A stretch of 64,000 nt of DNA, taken from an uncultured Lentisphaeria bacterium (GTDB taxonomy: Bacteria > Verrucomicrobiota > Lentisphaeria > Victivallales > Victivallaceae). The notes beneath the pieces were generated by a model that was not told where the DNA came from, searched no databases, and saw nothing but the letters and a program-made list of their open reading frames with translations. Within the stretch, counting starts at the first letter, position 1; every line of letters starts with the position of its first letter. The stretch is taken from positions 1 through 64,000 of the forward strand of contig CAIPAT010000336.1 of assembly GCA_903863035.1 (NCBI GenBank), given 5' to 3'. Of this stretch, positions 33,691 to 42,546 are shown in pieces. Both the position numbers and the translations under genes were made by a program.

Positions 33691-36350
33691 TGATTAAACT
33701 AAAAACAATTTTTATATTTCTGGTATTGCTCGCACTTGGAATGCCGCTGACAGAGGTTGCCAGGGGCAATGATAACATACATTCGCTGAAGACTATCAAT
33801 GCCCGGCTGCCGATGTACAATAAAGACCGGCTGCAGTTTTTCATTTACAGCCGAGAACTTGTGCGGCAGGGCAATAAAATTGACGCCAAAGATGCGATCA
33901 TTGACCTCATCCGCAAAGGCATAAATGTTGACCACATCAAATATATGGACAAAGTGGAACCTTATCCGCTGGGAGCGCCTGCTGTACAGGTGCTGGATTT
34001 CTGGAAAGATAAAATGCACAGCGAAGGCATCATTATGTCGCCTGCCGCACAAATAGACCAGAGCAGCAAAACTGCCTCCGGTATGGAAAAAGTCCGTTTC
34101 CGTTCTCCAATGATGGATCTCGACGGCGTTGGATTCCTGGCAAACTATGATAAGCGGAATGTACTTATCCGGAAGGATGTCCAGATCGTTATCCGGATGG
34201 AAGCAGTAGAGGCTGCTCAGAAAAAAGACGGCAAAGATTCCGCCGCTTCGTCGTCCGGCAATGTTGACGTGACTTCCGATACCATGTTCATTGACTTTGA
34301 AAATAATATCATTACCCTGGAAGGCAATGTCAAAGTCAGTGAATCCAGATTCAACATAGACTGCAACAAACTGATTCTTTATATGAAATCAGGCGCGGTC
34401 GAAGGCCTTGCTGACCGCGATCTTTTAAAAGGCGCCGCATCTAAAACATCTAAAAACGAACCGCCGCAGGCAGAACCTAAAAAAGAGATTGTGAAGAATA
34501 AAAAAGATGACAATGCTCAGGCTCTTTCCAAAATAATCTGTATCGGGAACGTGGTGATAACCCGTAAACTCAGTAAAGAAGATCTGGACAAAGGCGCTCA
34601 GGTGGCAAAAGCGGGGAAGGCCATTTATGACATGAATACCCAGCAGATTGTATTGACTGAAGGCAAACCTTCAATTGCCCGCGGCAATGATACCATAACC
34701 GGTAAAACCATTACGTTATGGCGCGAAACCGAACGGATGCAGGTGGACAAAGATGCTTTAATCACGATGAAGATACCGAAAAAAGCGGAGGAAAAAGCCA
34801 AGCCTGACGCTTTGAAGCCGACAGAAGTTTATTCCGATTTCATGGATATTGACTATCCCGGAAATCTGGCAGTATTTACCGGCAACGTTAAAATCAATGA
34901 CGCCATGATGGACGTTGATTGCCATAAAATGACGATTTATCTTGAAGACCGGACGGAAGGCGCGAAGAAAGCCAAACCCGCCAATCTGAAATCCGAGCAG
35001 GCGCTTACTGAAAATGTCAAGGCCGCCAAGGATGTGTCCGAAATTATTTGCGTCGGTGACGTGGTCGTTTGTCGCAAAGCAGCCGCTGCCGACGGAGAAA
35101 CCGCTTATGCCGACAAAGCCATATACAACCTTAAGGAAAGCAAAATCATTCTTTCCGGGAACAATCCGATCATCATCCGCGGCAAGGATTCGGTAAGCGG
35201 ACAACTGGTTACCATCTGGGTGGATCAGCAGCGGATGAAAGTTGATCAGAACAGCAGGATCGTTCTGGAATCCATGAAGTCTGGCAAAATGTCCGGCAGC
35301 GACCAGTCTCCGTCAAAGGGGGCGGCGGTCGTCACTTCTGATTATTCCGATATAAATTACGGCGGCAACGAAATGAGTTTTGACGGTAAGGTCCGGGTAA
35401 AAGACCCGCAAATGGACCTGGTATGCCAGAAAATGAAAATATACCTTGAGGAAAAATCCGGCACGGTAAAAAAAGCGCCGAAGGCCGAGGATCCGATGGA
35501 TCAGTTGAAAGGCGGGGAATCTCAGAAAGATGTTTCAAAGATTGTATGCACCGGCGACGTCCAGGCGGATGACCCGAAAATGACGCTTAACTGCGATACA
35601 CTGACGATTATGATGGCCGACAAAAAGCAGATCACTGGTAAGAAAAAAACTAAAACCGAAGCTGTCGGTCCGCTGGGCTCTGACGGTAAACGCGAAATTT
35701 CGCGACTGATCTGCGAAGGCCGCGTCAAACTGGAGTCCAAAGAACAAAAAACCGATGGCAAGGCTAAAGTCGCGGCTATTAATCCAAATGAAGGGGTGCA
35801 GGACGTAATCAAGAAAGGCCCTGCCGGAAAAACTGTCGTCAGTTCTGATATGGCGGATATCCGGCCTGTCGAGAATTACGCGGAACTCATCGGCAAAGTG
35901 GTAGTTGACGAACCTCGACTCAATCTGTCCTGTAAGAAAATGCTGATTTACGCGGATGAACTTAAACCCGAAGGCCAGATGAAACTTTCCGGGGATATTG
36001 ACGACGAAGAAAAAGTCAGCTCGGACGAAGTTCCCCGCCGCATCAGTCTGGGCGCCGGCAAAGAACTGAATAAAATTATATGCCTTGATGATGTCGTTAT
36101 TTTGCGTAAAGGCGGCGAAAAAGTGGAAAAGGCTACCGGAACGCACGGGTTATACGAAGTCATAGACCGCAAGATCACCCTTACCGGCAAACCGGATAAG
36201 CTGCCGACGCTGGAGCAGGACAATACCGTTATGGAAGGTGAAAAATTCATTTTATATCTTAACAGCGAGAAGGTTGACGCCATCGGCGGAAAATTGAAAG
36301 ATGCGAAAATGCCGTCGATTAATAATATGCCGGCGAAGGCGGCAAAATAA
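33690..36350 (+). CDS. Very long LptA/OstA-like periplasmic LPS-bridge protein
   Basis: An 886-residue exported protein (signal peptide, residues 1-24) at the position of lptC/lptA between kdsC and lptB. LptA of E. coli has about 185 residues. Here OstA-like modules recur at about residues 190-237, 378-423, 546-592, 615-650 and 713-760 (pattern: S-D-x-x-D-I-x-x, x-G-N-V-K-V, D-C-x-K-M-x-I-Y), interleaved with modules starting (K/E)IIC(I/V/L)xDVV near 282, 451 and 795, separated by charged linkers. This suggests a long continuous or beaded beta-taco able to span the periplasm. No separate lptC is seen, and the N-terminal part may supply it. Confidence 0.8.
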   Translation: MIKLKTIFIFLVLLALGMPLTEVARGNDNIHSLKTINARLPMYNKDRLQFFIYSRELVRQGNKIDAKDAIIDLIRKGINVDHIKYMDKVEPYPLGAPAVQVLDFWKDKMHSEGIIMSPAAQIDQSSKTASGMEKVRFRSPMMDLDGVGFLANYDKRNVLIRKDVQIVIRMEAVEAAQKKDGKDSAASSSGNVDVTSDTMFIDFENNIITLEGNVKVSESRFNIDCNKLILYMKSGAVEGLADRDLLKGAASKTSKNEPPQAEPKKEIVKNKKDDNAQALSKIICIGNVVITRKLSKEDLDKGAQVAKAGKAIYDMNTQQIVLTEGKPSIARGNDTITGKTITLWRETERMQVDKDALITMKIPKKAEEKAKPDALKPTEVYSDFMDIDYPGNLAVFTGNVKINDAMMDVDCHKMTIYLEDRTEGAKKAKPANLKSEQALTENVKAAKDVSEIICVGDVVVCRKAAAADGETAYADKAIYNLKESKIILSGNNPIIIRGKDSVSGQLVTIWVDQQRMKVDQNSRIVLESMKSGKMSGSDQSPSKGAAVVTSDYSDINYGGNEMSFDGKVRVKDPQMDLVCQKMKIYLEEKSGTVKKAPKAEDPMDQLKGGESQKDVSKIVCTGDVQADDPKMTLNCDTLTIMMADKKQITGKKKTKTEAVGPLGSDGKREISRLICEGRVKLESKEQKTDGKAKVAAINPNEGVQDVIKKGPAGKTVVSSDMADIRPVENYAELIGKVVVDEPRLNLSCKKMLIYADELKPEGQMKLSGDIDDEEKVSSDEVPRRISLGAGKELNKIICLDDVVILRKGGEKVEKATGTHGLYEVIDRKITLTGKPDKLPTLEQDNTVMEGEKFILYLNSEKVDAIGGKLKDAKMPSINNMPAKAAK

Positions 36351-36488
36351 AACTTTAGCTGAAACCCGGCTTGAAGATGATATATTTTATGATAGTTTTA
36401 CGGCGTTGCATAAAAGTCTGAAAAATGACAAAATACGGGATGCGCCCGCACTTGGCGGATGCATAATTATCGAAGGGAAGTGAGAAGG

Positions 36489-37232
36489 ATGGAAGAGACC
36501 AAAAGCGATGATTGTCTGATCAAAGCGGAAAATCTGGTCAAAGCCTATCATGGCAAACGCGTAGTCAACGGCGTGTCAATCAACGTCAAGGCGGGAGAAG
36601 TCGTCGGACTGCTCGGCCCCAACGGCGCCGGAAAGACTACGAGCTTTTATATGATTATGGGTCTGATTAAACAGGATGCCGGAACAATTCATTTCCGGGG
36701 TTTGGATATTTCCAAAACTCCGATGTATAAACGGGCCAGACTCGGTATGGGATACCTGGCCCAGGAGCCTTCAATTTTCAGAAAGCTTACGGTCGAACAG
36801 AATATCATGGCGATCCTGGAAACGCTGGATATATCCCGTAAAGAACGCATGGAGCGCCTGGAAGAACTCCTCAGCGAACTGGAATTGACGCCGTTGTCAA
36901 AACAGAAAGCCATGACGTTAAGCGGTGGTGAACGCCGCCGTCTGGAAATTACCCGCGCACTGGTCACCAATCCGTCATTCATCCTGCTGGACGAACCGTT
37001 CAGCGGCGTTGACCCGATCGCGGTTTATGACGTTCAACAAATCATCGGGCAGTTAAAACATAAAAATCTAGGTATTCTTATCACCGACCATAATGTCAGG
37101 GAAACGCTTTCGGTCGTGGACCGGGCGTACCTGATGAGCCAGGGAAAAATTATGCTTGAAGGAAACAGCAATTTCCTGGTCAATGACGATAAAGCCAGGG
37201 AAGTATATTTAGGCCCTCAATTTACTATGTAA
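36489..37232 (+). CDS. lptB: LPS export ABC transporter ATP-binding protein
   Basis: A 247-residue ATPase that powers LPS extraction by LptFG from the inner membrane. Walker A GPNGAGKTTSFYM, Q-loop YLAQEPSIF, signature LSGGERRRLE, Walker B FILLDEPFSGVDP and the H-switch ITDHNVRETL are all intact and typical of LptB. ATG at 36489 is preferred to 36459 because conserved sequence begins there and purine-rich sequence precedes it. lptF and lptG are not in this window. Confidence 0.95.
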   Translation: MEETKSDDCLIKAENLVKAYHGKRVVNGVSINVKAGEVVGLLGPNGAGKTTSFYMIMGLIKQDAGTIHFRGLDISKTPMYKRARLGMGYLAQEPSIFRKLTVEQNIMAILETLDISRKERMERLEELLSELELTPLSKQKAMTLSGGERRRLEITRALVTNPSFILLDEPFSGVDPIAVYDVQQIIGQLKHKNLGILITDHNVRETLSVVDRAYLMSQGKIMLEGNSNFLVNDDKAREVYLGPQFTM

Positions 37233-37267
37233 TTTTATTGAAAAACCAAACATATAGGAGGTTAGTT

Positions 37268-37612
37268 ATGATCATTATCAGCGGACGTCATCTTACTGTT
37301 ACGGATGCCATGAAACAGCATGTCGAAGACAAGCTAAAGCCTGTTGTCGAGTCTGTTCCTCATCTTAAAATCACATCAGTCAGGGTTGTTCTGGAGCTGG
37401 AGAAAAACCGGTTCAAGGCGGAAATCATCGTCAACATGAAAAACCATGATATGGAAGCCGTTTCCGAAACCTATGACATGTATCAGGCAATAGACATGTC
37501 TGTCGAAAAAATTGATACCCAGATCCGCAAACTGGTGGACAAAGTTCAGGACCATCATCGCTGCAAGTGCTCGAAGGAAGACAGCGTTGAAGCCGAAGCT
37601 GAAACCGAATAA
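37268..37612 (+). CDS. hpf: Ribosome hibernation promoting factor, short form
   Basis: A 114-residue protein. The N-terminal IIISGRHLTVTDAMKQHVEDKL and the YQAIDMSVEKIDTQIRKLVDKV region match the HPF/YfiA fold that binds the small ribosomal subunit in stationary phase. The long-form dimerisation domain is absent. TAGGAGG at 37256-37262 precedes the ATG at 37268. It follows lptB by 35 bp, as in many Gram-negative genomes, although no rpoN lies between them. A terminator follows. Confidence 0.93.
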   Translation: MIIISGRHLTVTDAMKQHVEDKLKPVVESVPHLKITSVRVVLELEKNRFKAEIIVNMKNHDMEAVSETYDMYQAIDMSVEKIDTQIRKLVDKVQDHHRCKCSKEDSVEAEAETE

Positions 37613-37632
37613 TTAACGGATTGATTTCTCGC

Positions 37633-37664
37633 GCCGCAGCGGTAAATGCCTCTGCGGCTTTTTT
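37633..37664 (+). terminator. Rho-independent terminator after hpf
   Basis: Stem GCCGCAG (37633-37639) / CTGCGGC (37652-37658) with a 12-nt loop, followed by six T. It closes the LPS/hpf transcription unit. Confidence 0.85.
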
Positions 37665-37748
37665 ATCTCTTACCGCATATTTATTGCAAAAAATTTGACT
37701 GACGGGGTTCAAGACGTATTTTTAGAATGTATAATTTACTGCAACCTG

Positions 37749-37777
37749 TATTAAATTTTCAACCTTATAGAGTATAA
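37749..37777 (+). repeat. Dispersed TATACTCT repeat, copy D
   Basis: Carries TTAAATTTTCAACCTTATAG followed by AGTATAAC, in the same orientation as the following isomerase gene, 67 bp before its start codon. The reverse complement matches copies E and F closely. Confidence 0.55.
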
Positions 37778-37843
37778 CTCCGGCAGTGCTGCCGGAATAA
37801 GTGTTGTTGCGGAATTGCTCTTAAAATCAAGGATGTGATTATA

Positions 37844-38608
37844 ATGTTTAAAAATGGTCTGGTCTCTGTCTCTTTCAGAAATTTTTCTCCTGAAAAGATA
37901 ATTAAAATGTGTGTCAAAGCCGGCTTGGACGGTATTGAGTGGGGCGGCGATATTCATGTGCCGCACGGCAATTTGCAGGCTGCCGCGATAGTGCGGCAAA
38001 TGACGATTGACGCTGGACTGCATATTGCCGCTTACGGTTCCTATTACCGCGCCGGAGCCGGCGAACAGGCCGGACTGGCATTTGAAGATGTGCTGGCCTC
38101 CGCCATTGAACTCAAAACCCCGACCATCCGGGTATGGGCCGGCGGGCAGGGGTCGGCGGATGCCGGAGAGGCCGGACGCATCAGTGTTATCAACGATTTA
38201 CGCCGGATCGCCGAAACGGCGTCGAAAGCCGATATTTCGATAAGTCTGGAATTCCACAGCGGAACTTTGACCGACACGAACGCATCTGCAATCCGACTGA
38301 TGGATGAGTTGAGCGGAACAAACGTCTTTTTTTACTGGCAGCCGCCGGTAAGCCAGTCTTTTGAATACTGTTGCGAAGGCTTGTCGGCCGTACTGCCGCG
38401 ATTGAGTAATATTCATGCTTTTCACTGGATGAATACGGAAAGGCGTCCGCTGGCGGAAGGCATTCCGAACTGGAAAAAATATCTGGAGATTGCCGCCGCC
38501 GCCGTCAAAGATCACTATGTTATGCTGGAATTTATTCTGGACGACAGCGAAACCCGGTTCTATGCTGATGCAGCGATCCTCAAAGAATTGACCGAACCAT
38601 ACGATTGA
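37844..38608 (+). CDS. Sugar phosphate isomerase/epimerase-like TIM-barrel protein
   Basis: A 254-residue xylose-isomerase-like TIM barrel. MFKNGLVSVSF at the N-terminus, LDGIEWGGDIHVPHG and ISLEFHSGT supply typical metal-binding positions. Family members isomerise or epimerise sugars or inositols. The exact substrate is unknown. ATG 37844 lies 10 nt after AAGGA; the GTG at 37835 is too close to that site. It is preceded by repeat D and followed 28 bp later by an unrelated membrane-protein gene. Confidence 0.8.
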   Translation: MFKNGLVSVSFRNFSPEKIIKMCVKAGLDGIEWGGDIHVPHGNLQAAAIVRQMTIDAGLHIAAYGSYYRAGAGEQAGLAFEDVLASAIELKTPTIRVWAGGQGSADAGEAGRISVINDLRRIAETASKADISISLEFHSGTLTDTNASAIRLMDELSGTNVFFYWQPPVSQSFEYCCEGLSAVLPRLSNIHAFHWMNTERRPLAEGIPNWKKYLEIAAAAVKDHYVMLEFILDDSETRFYADAAILKELTEPYD

Positions 38609-38636
38609 CAAGGTTTTAATATACAGGAGAGAGATT

Positions 38637-39437
38637 ATGGCGTCTCAACAGAAAGTAGTTGGCGTAAGCACGGAGAGCAATACCGGTTACTGCCTTTATC
38701 TGGTGCTGATCTTTATAATCGCGGCCGCGGTGCTGGTCTATATCGCCTATCTCATGGTTTCCGCACCGGCACGCACGATGGACTCGGCGTTGATCAATGC
38801 TAGGAAACTCTTGCAGACTGAGATAAAGATCACCGAAAAGATTACCTCTGAGTTCAGCACCATCGACGGCAGGCAGGATCTGCTGGTCTGCTCCGAATAC
38901 AGCTTTTTGTCGGATTTTAAAACCATCGCGGTCACTAAACTCGCAGTCACCAGCAAAGGCTATTTTGCGTTAAGAGTCCCGGTGGAATATAATTTTTATG
39001 TGCCGATGAATGATCGCAAACAATGGCACTTTAAATACAGCGACGCCACCGTCTGGGTGGACGCGCCGGCATTAAAATGCCTGACTCCGAATATCAAGTG
39101 GCGCGATTCCGAAGAATTTATTTACGGCGGTTTGTTAATTGACAGTGAGAAATCATCTGAAGAGTTGAAAGACATGCTGCTCAAACAGGCCAAAGTGTCC
39201 GCCTCGGCCAGTGCCAGATCGGACAATGTCCGCCATGCCGCCCGCATCAGCCTGGCCAAATTTCTCAATGAATGGCTTTTTCTGAAATTGAAAAATGAAC
39301 TCCAGATAAATGCCGTCGCCATAAAATTCAATGACGAAAATAATTATCCGCCGGTGTTATTCGCGGTTGCCAAACTTAAAATACCCGTTGAGAAACGCGA
39401 ACAGCCGGAATCTCCGGTCATTATCGATAACAAATGA
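38637..39437 (+). CDS. Unknown membrane-anchored protein (DUF4230-like layout)
   Basis: A 266-residue protein with one N-terminal transmembrane helix (about residues 19-41, LYLVLIFIIAAAVLVYIAYLM) and a periplasmic domain. The order of features, an anchor, a beta-rich middle (VPVEYNFYVPM, VWVDAPALKCLTP) and a long helix (SSEELKDMLLKQAKVSASASA), resembles DUF4230 proteins, but this is only an impression and the function is unknown. The small membrane protein at 39445 follows by 7 bp and is likely co-transcribed. Confidence 0.65.
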   Translation: MASQQKVVGVSTESNTGYCLYLVLIFIIAAAVLVYIAYLMVSAPARTMDSALINARKLLQTEIKITEKITSEFSTIDGRQDLLVCSEYSFLSDFKTIAVTKLAVTSKGYFALRVPVEYNFYVPMNDRKQWHFKYSDATVWVDAPALKCLTPNIKWRDSEEFIYGGLLIDSEKSSEELKDMLLKQAKVSASASARSDNVRHAARISLAKFLNEWLFLKLKNELQINAVAIKFNDENNYPPVLFAVAKLKIPVEKREQPESPVIIDNK

Positions 39438-39444
39438 TTCTGCC

Positions 39445-39786
39445 ATGAAAAAATTTCTGCAAACAATCGGGCTTGATCCGCTGGTGGCATTTGCGGTTGT
39501 CGCCATTGATTTCATGCTGTTTGCACCGGACTCGACCGGCGTCGGCTGGGTGATATCCTGTATTGTCGGTTTACTGCTGGTTTTGCCCTGTATCATGCTG
39601 CAGCGTTTTTCGTTCGGCGACAAGTGGATGATTGCCATCGCCAAAGGTGTCATCGTTGGTATTTTAACTGCAATTCCGACACCGCTGCCGTCAATTGTGA
39701 CGGGGGCCGTCGGCGTGGCCGGACTGCTGTCGCAAATCAACAGAAAGCAGCTGCCGCAGCCGGAAAAAAAAGACGCCGGGAATTGA
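39445..39786 (+). CDS. Small unknown inner-membrane protein (113 aa)
   Basis: A 113-residue protein with about three hydrophobic segments: AFAVVAIDFMLFA, GWVISCIVGLLLVLPCIML and VIVGILTAIPTPLPSIVTGAVGVAGLL. I do not recognise the family. The ATG at 39445 is chosen because the longer frame upstream overlaps the preceding gene in another frame. A terminator hairpin overlaps its stop codon. It probably works with the preceding anchored protein. Confidence 0.65.
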   Translation: MKKFLQTIGLDPLVAFAVVAIDFMLFAPDSTGVGWVISCIVGLLLVLPCIMLQRFSFGDKWMIAIAKGVIVGILTAIPTPLPSIVTGAVGVAGLLSQINRKQLPQPEKKDAGN

Positions 39787-39804
39787 TTCCCGGCGTCCAG
39801 TTTT
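39772..39804 (+). terminator. Rho-independent terminator overlapping a stop codon
   Basis: GACGCCGGGAAT (39772-39783) pairs perfectly with 39786-39797 across a 2-nt gap; a TTTT run follows the stem by three bases. The left arm encodes the last residues of the upstream gene. It may also serve the convergent oxidoreductase gene, which ends at 39836. Confidence 0.8.
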
Positions 39805-39835
39805 ATAAACTGAATTATTGAGGTGATAAATTAAG

Positions 39836-40891
39836 TCAGCCTTTGGGGGCAAACGCTGTTCCCTTTTTCACCAGTTCAGTAATTCTTACTACTTCCATAC
39901 CTTCTTCAATCGTGATCGGATATGGTTTGCCTTTACGGATGGCATTGTACAAGGCCTGCCAGATGTCATGTGTGTCGCATTTGGCCTTTGGCGCGACTTT
40001 AATGGTTTTTTCAATCCATTTAAGCACTTCCGCATTGCCGAAAACTCCGTTCAGCGGGGGATTGTCGGGATAGGCTTTTATTTTCAGGAATTTCTGCTTC
40101 GGATCAATATATTTCAGCGTGATCGAATCACCCTGGCAGGTTAACGCGCCCTTCGTGCCGAAAATAACGTATTCCGGTTGTGAAATAGCCGCGCCGCCGC
40201 TGATTTCCAGATCAACTATCCGCCCGTTTTTACCGGTCAGCACGATTTTCAGATGGTCTTCGGCATCGCCGACTGCGGCAATCTTTTTTAAATCGCTCCA
40301 TACATTGGCGACCGGAGATTCCAGAAAACGCAAGGCATGATCGATGATATGCGGACCCCAGTTGTTAAGCTGTCCGCCGCCGCATCCAATGATGGTCTGC
40401 CAGTCATTCCGGCGCTGGTAGCCGTGACGGTGCAGTTTGACTTCATAAACATCGCCGAGAATGCCGGAGGCGATGATTTCGCGGATATGGGTGAACGGCG
40501 CTTCAAAACGGCGGTTATGGCGCAGAAACAGTTTCCCCGGATATTTTTCCGAGGATTTCTTCAATTTTTTGGCGTCCGCATAGGTCAGCGCGACCGGCTT
40601 TTCCAGGAACACATATTTACCGGCCGCCAGCGCTTTGAGGGCATGGGCGGTATGATCAGGCGAACGGGTGGCGACGACAACCAGTTCCACTTCCTGATCT
40701 TTCAGGAATTCTTCCGGATTGCTGTAAAAGCGTCCGGCCGGCAGTTTTTCCTTCGATACCTTGATCCGGTCTTTGGCAAGGTCGCAACCGGCGACAATTT
40801 CGAACATTTCGGGAAACCTTAAGGCCTCGGTAATATGCATGCAGTAACCGGCCCGGCCAAGCCCCCAGATACCAACTTTGATCTTTTTCAT
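39836..40891 (-). CDS. Gfo/Idh/MocA family oxidoreductase
   Basis: A 351-residue NAD(P)-dependent oxidoreductase. The Rossmann motif GIWGLGRAGYCMH and the EKPVAL block with its catalytic lysine are present; the C-terminal domain follows from about residue 125 (FLRHNRRFEAPF). It oxidises or reduces a sugar or cyclitol, substrate unknown. It is the last gene of a three-gene minus-strand operon, 7 bp after the isomerase gene, opposite an AraC regulator. Confidence 0.9.
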   Translation of the reverse strand: MKKIKVGIWGLGRAGYCMHITEALRFPEMFEIVAGCDLAKDRIKVSKEKLPAGRFYSNPEEFLKDQEVELVVVATRSPDHTAHALKALAAGKYVFLEKPVALTYADAKKLKKSSEKYPGKLFLRHNRRFEAPFTHIREIIASGILGDVYEVKLHRHGYQRRNDWQTIIGCGGGQLNNWGPHIIDHALRFLESPVANVWSDLKKIAAVGDAEDHLKIVLTGKNGRIVDLEISGGAAISQPEYVIFGTKGALTCQGDSITLKYIDPKQKFLKIKAYPDNPPLNGVFGNAEVLKWIEKTIKVAPKAKCDTHDIWQALYNAIRKGKPYPITIEEGMEVVRITELVKKGTAFAPKG

Positions 40892-40898
40892 AGTTTAT

Positions 40899-41651
40899 TT
40901 ACTTTCCTATTACATTCTTAACAAATTTCAAACTAACTGCCAGATCCTTCAGCGGATCGCGCAGATGAACGTCGTGCTCAATGTGAATCCAGCCGTCCCA
41001 GCCGACTTTCAGCAGCATTTCAATTACTTTGGTGTTGTTGAAACCGTTGTTGCCGGCGCCGAGTTCGCAGAAACGGTATTCTTTGATGCCGTCAGGGCGG
41101 GAGCCGCCGGTCAGGAATACGTCTTTCAGATGCATTACCGAAATGCGTTTGTGATATTTTTTCACGATTTCTACCGGATCGCCGCCGGCCATGCTCAGGT
41201 GTCCGGTATCAAACACAATCCCGGTATCGGGACAGGCTTTCAGGAAATCTTCCAGTTCCTTCTGGTTTTCAACGCGCTGGTGCATGTGGTTGTGAATGGA
41301 CGCGGTCACGCCCCATTTGACGCAGGATTTGCTCATGGTGTTGCATCGGCGGCAGAATTCCTTGAAATCCACCACGCGGTCATTCTGTCCGGGATTCAGC
41401 CACACATATTTTTTGTCCAGTGCGGCGGTCCATTCAGTGGTAACCTGGACGCTCGGACCGCGGCAGGTGCTGAAATCCATGCCCAGCTTGCGGTACAGCG
41501 CCGCTTTGTAAAGCGCATCGGACGGGCTCACCGCCTCCAGACGCTCTGTTCCGTTGAATCCAAGTTTCTTCAGGTCCAGCAGTCGTTCTTCAATGTCATA
41601 AAGTCCGCCGTACCACACGTTCATTCCGTAATCAGCCACTCCGAATTTCAT
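40899..41651 (-). CDS. Sugar phosphate isomerase/epimerase (copy 1 of a tandem pair)
   Basis: A 250-residue TIM-barrel protein of the xylose isomerase-like/IolE group. Metal-site candidates are in SIHNHMHQ, IVFDTGHLS, VMHLKDVF and IHIEHD. Its neighbour at 41671-42438 is a diverged paralogue. An 83-bp block (41458-41540) differs from the paralogue by two bases only, while the rest is much more diverged. It likely acts with the oxidoreductase on a sugar or inositol-like substrate. Confidence 0.88.
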   Translation of the reverse strand: MKFGVADYGMNVWYGGLYDIEERLLDLKKLGFNGTERLEAVSPSDALYKAALYRKLGMDFSTCRGPSVQVTTEWTAALDKKYVWLNPGQNDRVVDFKEFCRRCNTMSKSCVKWGVTASIHNHMHQRVENQKELEDFLKACPDTGIVFDTGHLSMAGGDPVEIVKKYHKRISVMHLKDVFLTGGSRPDGIKEYRFCELGAGNNGFNNTKVIEMLLKVGWDGWIHIEHDVHLRDPLKDLAVSLKFVKNVIGK

Positions 41652-41670
41652 TTTTTCACCCTTTCTTTGG

Positions 41671-42438
41671 TTATGAAACAGTTTTTAAATTTATGATTGA
41701 CAGTCCGCCGCGTTTGAGGTAGTCCAGACTGTCAGACAGTTCGTCCAGCGGATTGATCCTGAAATCTTCCGGTTCAATGAAGACCCAGCCGTCATATCCC
41801 GATTTGATTAAAACTTCCAGCGTTTTCCGGTTGATGACCCCGAATTCGCCGCTGCCGAGAGCCCGGTATTCGATCTTTCCGGTTTTCCCGTCTGTGATTT
41901 CGGCGTCTTTCAAATGCACCGCGCAAATCCGGTTCAAGTATTTTTTCACGATGGTGGCCGGATTGCCTCCGGCAAGTCCGATTTCACCGACGTCAAACAC
42001 CAGCCCGGCATCCGGGCAGGCCTCAAGATAACGTTCGATCTCCGCCTGGGTGGCAAGCCGGGAGCCGATATGATTATGTATTCCGCAGCGCAAACCATAT
42101 TTCGCGGCGGCTGCGGCAAAAGCGTTCACTCTGGTGGTAAAAGTATCAAAATCCAGTTCAGGGGCCAGGCTGCCGGGGGTGATCCAGACATATTTTCTGC
42201 CGAGCCCGGCGGTCCACTCTATTCCGGCTTGAACGGACGGTCCGCGGCAGGTGCTGAAACCCATGCCCAGCTTGCGGTACAGCGCCGCTTTGTAAAGCGC
42301 ATCGGACGGGCTCACCGCTTCCAGCCGTTCCGTTCCAGACAAACCGAGCTTTTCAATGTCGCGAAGGCGGCTTTCAATATCATACAATCCGCCGTCCCGG
42401 ACATTCAGTCCGTAATCCGCCACTCCGAATTTAATCAT
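41671..42438 (-). CDS. Sugar phosphate isomerase/epimerase (copy 2 of a tandem pair)
   Basis: A 255-residue TIM-barrel paralogue of the preceding gene, with the corresponding motifs CGIHNHIG, LVFDVGEIG, AVHLKDAE and VFIEPED. Some metal-site positions differ (VGE for TGH, EPED for EHD), so the reaction may differ too. ATG 42438 is preceded by GGAA at proper distance, and the frame extends to 42456 without support. It is first in the operon, divergent from the AraC gene. Confidence 0.85.
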   Translation of the reverse strand: MIKFGVADYGLNVRDGGLYDIESRLRDIEKLGLSGTERLEAVSPSDALYKAALYRKLGMGFSTCRGPSVQAGIEWTAGLGRKYVWITPGSLAPELDFDTFTTRVNAFAAAAAKYGLRCGIHNHIGSRLATQAEIERYLEACPDAGLVFDVGEIGLAGGNPATIVKKYLNRICAVHLKDAEITDGKTGKIEYRALGSGEFGVINRKTLEVLIKSGYDGWVFIEPEDFRINPLDELSDSLDYLKRGGLSIINLKTVS

Positions 42439-42458
42439 AATTTTATTCCGCTGCAATT

Positions 42459-42483
42459 GATTATAATGGATTATATGATTATA
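42459..42483. promoter_or_regulatory. Three direct GATTATA repeats between divergent genes
   Basis: GATTATA starts at 42459, 42469 and 42477. Direct repeats near one helical turn apart are typical AraC-family sites, and the location between the isomerase operon and the AraC gene fits control of both. The AT-rich sequence makes chance occurrence possible. Confidence 0.4.
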
Positions 42484-42546
42484 CTATAAAGCATTATTGC
42501 TTTGTTTGGAATAGATTTATTGAGCAAAAAACTGGACTTTTTGATC

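Noticed and set aside
35535-36146. 203-codon minus-strand frame within the LptA-like gene
   Set aside because: Antisense to repeated coding modules with clear signal peptide and operon context; a by-product of the repeated codon pattern.
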